A DNA stretch of 64,000 nt from Podospora pseudoanserina (taxonomy: Eukaryota; Ascomycota; Sordariomycetes; Sordariales; Podosporaceae): NCBI RefSeq assembly GCF_035222485.1, contig NC_085922.1:3797001-3861000 (forward strand). Direction: 5' to 3'. Under the pieces are notes generated by a model. The model did not search any database. It was not told where the DNA came from and saw only the letters and a list, made by a program, of their open reading frames with translations. Shown piece after piece: positions 1 through 8,026 of the stretch. The number at the start of each line of letters is the position of its first letter. Position 1 is the first letter of the stretch. A program made the position numbers and the translations under genes.

Positions 1-53
1 CGCATCACCCAGAACCACAACAAGCAAATCACACCAAACAACAGTCGCAATCC

Positions 54-1099
54 ATGATCTCTTCCAAGATCGTCTCCTTCCTCGCTGCCGCCCTCGGCGC
101 TGGCTCTGCCCTTGCTTCAGCTATCCCCGCTCTCGAGAAGAGACAGCGTGCTCCTGGCGCTAGCATCACCTACTACAAGGATGAGAATTTCCAGGGCGAC
201 AAGCAGTTCTTTGACAAAGACCGCAAGGATATGCAGTGTTGTACGTATCTCCTTCTCCTCCACAATTCCATTCCTCGGAGTCTTCACTGACGATGAGTTT
301 CTGCAATAGACAACCTTCCCAGTGACTGGCAAAACACCATCAGCTCCTACACCAACCACAATGAGGTGGACTGGTGCTGTAGATGGTGGACGTAGGTAGT
401 CGCGGTAACTTCTTGGGGACAACCATGGTTTCTGAATTGTTGCAGTGAGTTCGACTGTCCCGAGAAGTCGGAGCCCTTGAGCACCCAGACGGCCGACGCG
501 CTGGGTGCCGGCAAGTGGAATGATGCAATCAAGTCGTATCGATGCGAAGCCAACGCCGAAGACTTCTACTACAACCCTCGTCCTGTGGCGGAGCGTGATG
601 CCGAGCCTGGCCTGCCTGAGCTGGAGGTGAAGGCTCAGGACAACGAGGGCTATGGCAGCGTCACCTTCTGCAAGGACCCCCTGTTCCAGGGCGAATGTTC
701 CAGCTTTGGTCCCGCTGACAAGACTCTGCCTCTCGGCTCCTGTGGTGAGTGATACGCCTTTGTGCCTGTAGCTTTGAAATGCTAACACATGTGCCCAAAG
801 TCAACTTTGCCGATGAGTGGAAGGATGCCATCGATTCGTTCAGAAACGATGATAACAGCACCTGCTGCTCCTGGTTCACGTACGTAATACGAATCATCTT
901 TGCTGATCAGCACCAGTTTCCTATTCTTGTCAGCTAATCATCTTGTCTTAGTGGGCTCAACTGTGATGACAACCGTTTCCAGGCCACATTTGCCACCAAC
1001 ATTACCGACACATACTTCCACGACCGCATCAAGGCAATCACATGCTGGGATGTCGCGGATACCGTGAGTTGCATGCGTGATGACTCGCCTGCCAAATAG
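54..1099 (+). CDS. Secreted beta/gamma-crystallin-like cysteine-rich protein
   Basis: I read five exons: 54-240, 310-391, 446-744, 801-879 and 952-1099, giving 264 residues. All introns are GT-AG and 54-72 nt long. The N-terminus has a hydrophobic signal peptide (about residues 1-22) followed by a KR site near residue 30, so the mature protein is probably secreted and Kex2-processed. Two regions carry the Greek-key signature of beta/gamma crystallins: an aromatic run followed by FQG (YYKDENFQG, and later FCKDPLFQG), then a Cys, a W and a terminal S-Y or S-F. CC pairs recur (QCC, WCC, TCC), suggesting disulfides. The second half repeats the first, pointing to an internal duplication. The C-terminus is uncertain: a strong GTGAGT donor near 1063 could splice out 37 nt and extend the reading frame to 1147. 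The function is unknown; small secreted fungal proteins of this fold could bind Ca2+ or act outside the cell, but that is inference. Confidence 0.75.
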
Positions 1100-2052
1100 G
1101 CTACCGCGGCATTGGAGAGATTGAAGGTTGCACCCGGCGGGACATGAGGTGATGGAAGGGTCTCGTACGGGGACGATAATATCAATCACATGAGGTGGCA
1201 TTGAGACTAGGATCTAGATACTCTACCAGAGGTAGGGAGCTATCTAGACAGGGAATCGTAACCAATTTCGAGATGTCCAATGCAATGTCTGTCCACACTT
1301 GTTCTTAAGCATCGCAAATAGAGGCACAGCATGCTTATTTTCCATGCCGTGGTTGGCGCTTGCATTCCGGTTGGTCTCTTTTCACGCGGGGTTGTTGTTG
1401 GCCCCTGAAGATGACAACTGCGCCTCACCGGTGCAGCAACCGGGCCGCCAGAACCCCGCTGGTTGTTGGGATGATTTCAGATGCGGCGGGTTTCAAACGG
1501 GGGTACTTGTTTCAAACCAAGTACCGGCCTGGGCCCGACAAATGCAAATGGACTTTTGTTCACTGACGTCAAGGTCGTGTTGTGGTCTTTCTCGTCGGAG
1601 GACAAAAGCACTCTGACAGACGACCGGTCCATCACCTGCTGCCCACTTCAAGGTCACCCAGCCGGTTTTCACTGCCAGTGCACAAACGAGTATTAGCAGA
1701 TTTGCGTGCCCTGCATGGCTTGCACTAACAGGGGTCCCAGCCAGAAGCCTCTGCTGTCCCGTTTCAGACCTCACAACCCCAGACTGCCGAAAGATGGCCA
1801 CGATCATTCACGCCTATTCAGCCATGCCCGTCTTGGATCATGGGGACCATGATGGAGTCACCCTTCTGGCATCGACTTCAACCACTGTCAACATTCCCAT
1901 ATAAACAAACGGGCCTCCTTCCCCAGACTGATCGACGCACATCTCGAAACAAAGCAGATCAGGAAAAATACTACAACATCATCAAGTATTTTACCCTGTT
2001 ATTCTCTTCGTTATTAACCCACAAACATCCTCGACTCGCATTCAACAGTATC
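1100..2052. other. Intergenic and promoter region
   Basis: I see no coding gene in this stretch. Open frames here are short and lack family resemblance. The right part is the promoter and leader of the gene at 2053. Confidence 0.5.
1900..1905 (+). promoter_or_regulatory. Candidate TATA box (TATAAA)
   Basis: TATAAA lies 148 bp upstream of the chosen ATG at 2053, a reasonable distance for a filamentous fungal core promoter with a short leader. The assignment rests on motif and position only. Confidence 0.35.
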
Positions 2053-3231
2053 ATGGACGTCGAGTTCAAGCCCAACAACAACTCCATCACCAGTGAATCT
2101 GCCCCACTGATCGAGCCTGTCGATAGCGCCAGTGACCAGGACTTGTTCATGGTTCCCTTGAAAAGACCTTCTCCCAAGTTGCCGTCGTCTCGGTACAGAA
2201 ACGTCCGCCCTCGCTCGCCTCCGCGCCCTCCAGCCACTCTCAAAAGAACGCCCCAACTACCCACTGAGGAGCAAATTAATCAACTCATCGCCATGGCTTA
2301 CCAAAATCCACCTCTGTCAGAACGTGCCGGTGATAAGATGGACGCCATGGTCAAAACACCGCCAACAACAATGTTTGGATCGCCCATGATGTCCCCGGAA
2401 CAGAACCAAGGACCATCTCTCTCCATGGTTTACCACAGTCCCCCCATGTCGAGCCGAAACATCAACGACAACCTCAACAGCACCGGTGCCAACTCCACTC
2501 CCGCCATCGGCGGTATTTTGTCACCCAACCCGAGTGACGACAACCACCACCCAGGAAAGTCATCCCCCAACATGGCCTCCACGACAAACGACAACCCCAC
2601 CACCGCCCGCAACACCTCCCGTTCTGCCTCCCCCCAGCAGTCCACCAAAGCATCCTCTGTATACGACGCCCCCGATGACAAGAAGGAAGCCCAACCAACC
2701 ACCACGACTCAACTCCCCCCTCCCATCCCACCCCTCTCCGCCTCCCGTCCCGCCCCCTCGAGGCCTTACAACCTCTCCCTAACCAAAGCCAACCTCGGCC
2801 TCGCCCTCCAACTCAACCCAACCCAAGACAGCAACCTCTTGGCCCCACCCATCGACCCAAACTGGGCATTAAACCCTGACTCTCCCATGGAGCGCGCCTC
2901 CCAGATGCGCGCCACCCCCGACAGTGCCTATGACAGAGCCAGACAGATGGAGATTAGGCGCTCAGAGTGGAAGCACATCGTTTATCGGTTTCCTGTCAAA
3001 GGGTCGGGGCACTGGGTGATTGATTGTGACTTGACCGAGAGCAGCCACGCCAGGCTGAGCGATGTCGCGGGACGGAGCTCGGAGGGATTTGAGTGGAATG
3101 GGGATTATGAGCTGGCGAACATTTATAGGGTGCTGGCGCAGGCGCATAGGAAGGTGGGGGAGGAGATGAGGATGGAGAGGATTGGGGAGAGGAAGAAGGG
3201 TGTTACTGTGCAGACGGCTGTGGCGGCTTGA
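2053..3231 (+). CDS. Disordered protein with a conserved-looking C-terminal segment
   Basis: This single exon encodes 392 residues. The frame is open upstream to 1840, but I chose the ATG at 2053 because the upstream part reads like leader sequence with a TATA box. Residues 1 to about 280 are rich in Pro, Ser, Thr and Asn and look disordered. The last 110 residues change character: they are charged and mixed, with WKHIVYRFPV, HWVIDCDLTE and a helical end beginning ELANIYRVLAQAHRKVGEEM, so a small folded domain is likely. Basic SPP/PRPPAT-type patches near residues 40-70 could serve phosphorylation or nuclear import. I do not recognise the family. GC-rich low-complexity DNA in this part also yields long shadow frames on the other strand, which I ignored. 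Confidence 0.7.
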   Translation: MDVEFKPNNNSITSESAPLIEPVDSASDQDLFMVPLKRPSPKLPSSRYRNVRPRSPPRPPATLKRTPQLPTEEQINQLIAMAYQNPPLSERAGDKMDAMVKTPPTTMFGSPMMSPEQNQGPSLSMVYHSPPMSSRNINDNLNSTGANSTPAIGGILSPNPSDDNHHPGKSSPNMASTTNDNPTTARNTSRSASPQQSTKASSVYDAPDDKKEAQPTTTTQLPPPIPPLSASRPAPSRPYNLSLTKANLGLALQLNPTQDSNLLAPPIDPNWALNPDSPMERASQMRATPDSAYDRARQMEIRRSEWKHIVYRFPVKGSGHWVIDCDLTESSHARLSDVAGRSSEGFEWNGDYELANIYRVLAQAHRKVGEEMRMERIGERKKGVTVQTAVAA

Positions 3232-3602
3232 AGGGGGAGGTTTCTTTTGATGGGGGTTGATTAGAGCATTGCGATGGTGTTGGGTGTTTTGCTATTCTTG
3301 TTTTGGTATTTTGTAGTTTTTGATTGTTTTGGATTCAGGTGTAATTGGAACGTTGGAGGGGAAGCTACATAGGATACAATGCTTGGGCTTGGTTGATCTC
3401 AACCAAGAATATCAAGCAAGATGAAAAGTAGTTTTTTGAATCACACAAGCTGTTGTAACACCGGAATCTGGACACAATTCATCACGTGGCTTCTCGCCGG
3501 TTTATCTGTCCTGAATTAGGTAGAGCTCAGGATTAGCTCATCTTCGGCTCCAGTCTACTCACCTCGCTCAGGGACTGCTTAATGTCTACTTACCTCGCTT
3601 AT

Positions 3603-4060
3603 TGTGACGAACCCCTATCCAGAACCTCTGAAAGGGATACGGGTTGAAGGCACTTCTGAACAATTTTGGTTCGGTACAGCTAAACAGTGTACAACAAATG
3701 GCTTGTCTCAATCACAATAGTATAATACCAACGATTGTGACTTGTATTGCATACTGCGGAACTGTCTATCTACACCGGCCAGTTCCTCCGTATATATATC
3801 CCAGTGAATCACCTGAACCACCATGCCAAGCGTGATCCTGGATCACTTCTCCCAGCGTAGGCTCACCATGGAATCACGGTGCTAAGAGTGATCCTGGATC
3901 ACACCTTAGGATCACTAAGATCACCACGCTCCTAGCGCTCCCAGGCGCTCCACCTCCCATTGGTTCCTTTAACGATTGGCTGGGCACGTCCTGTGCCCTG
4001 TATATTTTTCCACCTGCCCGCTGGCTTAACTGTGACACTACGGCACGTTGTCACGAGATA
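3603..4060. mobile_element. Possible solo LTR or LTR fragment (fossil)
   Basis: The stretch begins TGTGACGAACCCC and about 450 bp later shows TGTGAC and GTTGTCAC, which is compatible with the TG...CA-type inverted ends of an LTR. It contains TATATATA and TGTATATTTT boxes, as LTR promoters do. No internal retroelement coding region follows, and I could not identify a clear target-site duplication. If real, it is an isolated, old remnant. The ends are approximate and the family (Ty3-like or Ty1-like) is unresolved. Confidence 0.25.
3832..3902. repeat. Two copies of a 15-bp palindrome (GTGATCCTGGATCAC)
   Basis: The perfect palindrome GTGATCC-T-GGATCAC occurs at 3832-3846 and again at 3888-3902, 56 bp apart. 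Related half-sites (GGATCAC, GATCACC) follow to about 3930. The spacing and symmetry suggest a protein-binding site or part of a repeat element. Confidence 0.6.
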
Positions 4061-5173
4061 AGTAGGGGCGGCTCGCTTCCATACCTTTCTAGGTAAGACG
4101 TATGCTTCGAGTCGATGCTCCGCCTCCCGAAGGAGAGTGCAGTCTTTAGATTCCCCGTCCGGCTAAGTTTTCCACGCAGGTATGGGTCTCGGCCTTTGGG
4201 ATTATACACAAACAGCACCCCAGCCGGAGCCGCCTAGCACTACGGTACATCACCACAATGGTGGTCATTAATTTTGTTATTTTCGTGGACTTGTTATAAG
4301 TGTGGTGAGCGATGGCCTGGATTATAATGACCGGTATTTCCTATAAACTGGGACTGGCAGCTGAGGCCAGGGGAACTGGATTGGACCAGTGAATCATCCC
4401 GAGAAGTTGTTAACCACGCATGTCTGCATTCTGCAATCTTGTGGTACTGTAGTGGTAGAGGGAGTGGACGATGGCCACCCTCTGACTAACACTCCTGATC
4501 AGGACTCGCCAAGTCTTGACCTCTTACATGCGTGAGAGATATAGTCCCGCCTTACGCTCCAGGAGTCCAGTCAGATATTCATTTTCAAGAACCTTGGCAT
4601 ACGATGGGCGACGACAGTTTGTGGATGCCTGAAGGAACTTGGCAAACCGGATATCTTACAGTACAATACTACAGTGACAACGATACAGTATAAGGACAAT
4701 TCTGGCAGCCGGCCCGGAGCGGACCTTCTTTGAGTTTTGGCCGGTGGTCGCCCCCCACTCCCCTCACGCCACCCACGGAAGATACCGAGAATGCTCAACA
4801 ACGGCAAGCAGAGTTTGTGGGTTCTCAATCTCGCTTGCTTCTTTTTCTCAACCGCGGCCCTGAAACGTAAGAACTCGGTTGTTAGTCATAGGTATCCGGG
4901 TTGTCGCGGCATTGTTACCAATTTTGAAGGAAAGATAATGCCGACGACACGAGGGTCGACCCCGCTCAACTGTACGACATCGCCAATCCGCCGTTGCATG
5001 AGGCGTTTTTACTACACAGATTGTCGAGTAGCCCTTATCGCGAATCAACGGTTGAGAATATGTCATCACAGGTTGGCGGGCCTTCACCTTGCACGATACA
5101 CTGAGGCGATCAGATGCCTGAAGCATATTGCTTTCACTAGGTATCCCAGCAAACGTCAACTCTGAGAGCATCA

Positions 5174-6472
5174 ATGCTGGCCCGGTCGTCTGCCAGAGCC
5201 CTCCTTCGCCGCCCCCCATTTCCAACTGGGTTGGGGGGGCAAACTCCGATAGTCGGAGCTTCGAGTCGCTGGCTGACGACACTCGGTCACCGCCGACAAC
5301 AATCCACAACTACCGCAGACGCAACAGCAAACGCAAACGATCAGGATGTAGCATCTATCCAGGATAATGTCGAGCATCAACAGTGGGCGAGACAGGTTCT
5401 GCGGGATGCCGTTGCCGCCGCCGCGCCGAGATATACCTGGTCAAAGGAGGAGACGGCGGCCATCTACCACCAGCCCCTGATGGAACTTGCATTCCAAGCG
5501 GTGAGATACATGGCTCGATCCGTGTGCTCAAAGCTGTCACTAATTCCCGGCATCAAATGAATGCAGGCCCAAGTCCACCGTCGATTCCATAACCCGTCCG
5601 AAGTCCAGCTCTGCACCCTCATGAACATCAAGACAGGAGGCTGCAGCGAGGATTGTTCCTACTGCGCCCAGTCGACTCGCTACCAAAAAGGCACCGGCCT
5701 GCAAGCCAAGCGTGTCGAAACCGTCGAGACAGTCCTTGAAGCCGCCCGTATAGCCAAGGCCAATGGCAGCACACGCTTCTGCATGGGAGCCGCCTGGCGC
5801 GACATGCGTGGCCGCAACAACAGTCTGCGCAATGTGAAAGAGATGGTGTCGGGAGTGCGGGCCATGGGAATGGAGGTGTGCGTGACGCTGGGCATGATCG
5901 ATGCCGAACAGGCCAAGGAGCTCCGCGAGGCTGGTCTCACAGCCTACAACCACAACCTCGACACGAGCCGCGAGTTCTACCCTAGCATCATCTCGACCCG
6001 TACCTACGACGAGCGTCTCGCTACCCTGGGCCATGTTCGCGATGCTGGGATCAACGTCTGCTCGGGGGGTATTCTGGGTCTGGGCGAGACCGACAAGGAC
6101 AGGATTGGATTGCTGCATACCGCTGCCACGCTGCCGAGCCACCCGGAGAGTTTCCCAGTGAATGCGCTGGTCCCCATCAAGGGCACGCCACTGGGTGACA
6201 GAAAGCCGATTGACTTCACCAGCATGCTGCGCACCATTGCCGCGGCGAGAATCATCATGCCGGCTACCATTATTCGTATCGCCGCGGGCCGCAAGACAAT
6301 GACGGAGGAGCAACAAGCCATGTGCTTCATGGCTGGAGCCAATGCTGTCTTTACGGGAGAAAAGATGCTCACGACAGAGTGCAACGGATGGGATGATGAT
6401 GCTGTATTGTTTGAACGTTGGGGCTTGCAGCCGATGAAGAGCTTTGCAAAGTCGGCGGCGCCAGCTAGCTAG
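5174..6472 (+). CDS. BIO2: Biotin synthase (radical SAM), mitochondrial
   Basis: Two exons, 5174-5500 and 5567-6472, are split by a 66-nt GT-AG intron and encode 410 residues. The enzyme inserts sulfur into dethiobiotin to make biotin. The radical SAM cluster motif CxxxCxxC is present as C135-SED-C139-SY-C142. Other family hallmarks follow: FCMGAAWR, YNHNLDTS, CSGGILGLGE, NALVPIKGTPL and RIAAGR. The first 40 residues are Arg/Ser/Ala-rich with almost no acidic residues, a typical mitochondrial presequence, in line with the need for mitochondrial Fe-S assembly. The length fits fungal Bio2. It is the first gene of a three-gene biotin cluster; its stop codon overlaps the 3' end of the convergent KAPA synthase gene by 4 bp. 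The identification is secure. Confidence 0.97.
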
Positions 6473-7836
6473 AGTCTCGACTTTGAAACATTCATCTGAG
6501 AAACTACCCATGATTCTATTGCTGACACTATCCCGACAGCCTCATCTACAGTGTTGGCAGCGTGAAGGCATAGACGTATCCTCTCTGTTCCCTTGGGCAC
6601 CGTTGGAGAGACAATAGGGCGCACCATGAATCCGTTCTGTTGACAGTGACCTGCTAGGCTGCGTGGATGATCGGTAAATACCGGGATAATGGAGGATTTT
6701 GGCTCAACCAAGCTGACGCGAAGTAAATGTGATGGAGGTTTCAATCTCTCGTACATCTCCATCAATAAGCAGTGGGCGTTCTTGACGAGGTTTCTGAGGC
6801 GATGAACCAGTGGCTCAGCTCCGCCACTCATCATGAATTCATAAGCGACCTCGATACTGATCAGAGACGGAAGCGCCATGGCAGTCGTGTAGATGAGCGT
6901 GCGAGCATAGTTGATCAAGTATGATCGGGTGATGTCAGAACACAAGATGAGCCCGCCCGAACAGCCCATCGCTTTGCCAAACCCCATCACCCTCGCCCAC
7001 ACTCGATCCTCGAGGCCCAGTTCGGACACTAGACCTTGGCCTCTTTCCCCAAAAACCCCTAACGAGTGAGCCTCATCGACGATAACAAGTCCGTTTCCTT
7101 TTGGCAGCCAACGTTCCACACAGTTTGTAATGTCTTTCAGGGGACAAACATCCCCATCCATGCTGTAGACACCCTCGACGGAAATAAAAACGTTTCTCTC
7201 CCCGGACTTAAAGAGATGCCCACCTGGTCTGCTGAGAAGGCCCACCAAGACCGTTTCCAGCGACTCGGGCTTCCCTTTTCCGTGCTCCACAGTCTCCTCG
7301 GTGCTCCAGACTGTGTTGTGCGCAAACGATAACTTTTCGGCAGCTCGGCTGAGACGCATCCCGTCGTGAATACTAGCGTGAACCAGCTCGTCGTACAGGA
7401 CAACATCGTCTGGCTGCGGGACACAGCTGAAGAGTCCCACGTTGGCGTCCATGGCTGAGTTGAAGAGTAGGGAAGCAGGGGCACTGTGAAAGGCGGCGAG
7501 GGTTTTCTCGAGCGCTTCTGCCTTGGGTGAGTTTCCATCGAGGAGACGGGAGCCTCCTGAGCCGAGGAGAGATGGGGTGTTGGCGTGTGCGGCGTCTTGA
7601 AGTCGTGACAAAAACGTTTGTTTGACTGATGGCTGAGCAGACAGGGAGAGGTATGCGTTTGAGGAGAAGTCTGCTGTGCCGGGAGGGACGAGGGTCAGGC
7701 TGCGGAACATGTCGCGGGCCTTGCGGCGATCCAGGTGTTTAGTGAGGGAGGCATTGAGTTGGTTGACTTGTGGCATGGCGACTGGATTTCTTACGGTGTT
7801 GAAGTTGGATGGTTGTTTCGCCGTTTCGAGATCCAT
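6469..7836 (-). CDS. bioF: 8-amino-7-oxononanoate (KAPA) synthase, peroxisomal
   Basis: A single exon encodes 455 residues. I start at the ATG at 7836; the open frame extends three codons further, but only through a TTG. This PLP enzyme of the alpha-oxoamine synthase family condenses pimeloyl thioester with alanine to form KAPA. Visible motifs: SNAYLSLSAQP near the N-terminus, the cofactor loop IVDEAHSLGVFGERGQG (D254 and H257 in DEAH), and the Schiff-base lysine in GFGKAMGCSGG (K288). The protein ends in SRL, a canonical type 1 peroxisomal targeting signal. Fungal KAPA synthases are known to work in peroxisomes, where pimeloyl-CoA arises from beta-oxidation, so this supports the call. The gene diverges from the BioDA gene with a 190-bp shared promoter and converges on BIO2 with a 4-bp overlap. 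Confidence 0.93.
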   Translation of the reverse strand: MDLETAKQPSNFNTVRNPVAMPQVNQLNASLTKHLDRRKARDMFRSLTLVPPGTADFSSNAYLSLSAQPSVKQTFLSRLQDAAHANTPSLLGSGGSRLLDGNSPKAEALEKTLAAFHSAPASLLFNSAMDANVGLFSCVPQPDDVVLYDELVHASIHDGMRLSRAAEKLSFAHNTVWSTEETVEHGKGKPESLETVLVGLLSRPGGHLFKSGERNVFISVEGVYSMDGDVCPLKDITNCVERWLPKGNGLVIVDEAHSLGVFGERGQGLVSELGLEDRVWARVMGFGKAMGCSGGLILCSDITRSYLINYARTLIYTTAMALPSLISIEVAYEFMMSGGAEPLVHRLRNLVKNAHCLLMEMYERLKPPSHLLRVSLVEPKSSIIPVFTDHPRSLAGHCQQNGFMVRPIVSPTVPKGTERIRLCLHAANTVDEAVGIVSAIESWVVSQMNVSKSRL

Positions 7837-8026
7837 CTTGCACAAAAGTATAATTATGTTATGACAATTGCAACCGAAAAAATGCCGTCCGATCTCGGTA
7901 AAAGGCTATGCCGATTCAACGCGCTCTCCGTGGGGGTCTTGCCGGTTGCTCGCTTGCTTGTTTCGACTGCAACTTCATCTCCAGCATGCAAACATTGAAC
8001 TTCACAGCATCGCAGTCGAAATAACC
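7837..8026. promoter_or_regulatory. Shared divergent promoter of bioF and bioDA
   Basis: Only 190 bp separate the divergent start codons of KAPA synthase and the bifunctional BioDA gene. Any regulatory sites for both genes must lie here or in the transcribed regions, which suggests co-regulation. I could not identify a named transcription-factor motif. Confidence 0.55.

Larger units (their letters stand above)
3232..5173. other. Gene-free region with a probable old repeat
   Basis: I find no credible coding gene in 1.9 kb. The centre (about 3600-4080) has TATA-like stretches, palindromic GTGATCC/GGATCAC boxes and a TGTGAC start with GTCAC near its far end. The rest (4100-5170) has no recognisable feature. 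Confidence 0.45.

Noticed and set aside
3603-4060. Call of an intact retrotransposon
   Set aside because: No internal coding region follows and the ends are only approximate; at most a solo LTR fossil.
5540-6511. 323-codon open frame on the minus strand
   Set aside because: It is a shadow of the BIO2 coding region and lacks any family resemblance.
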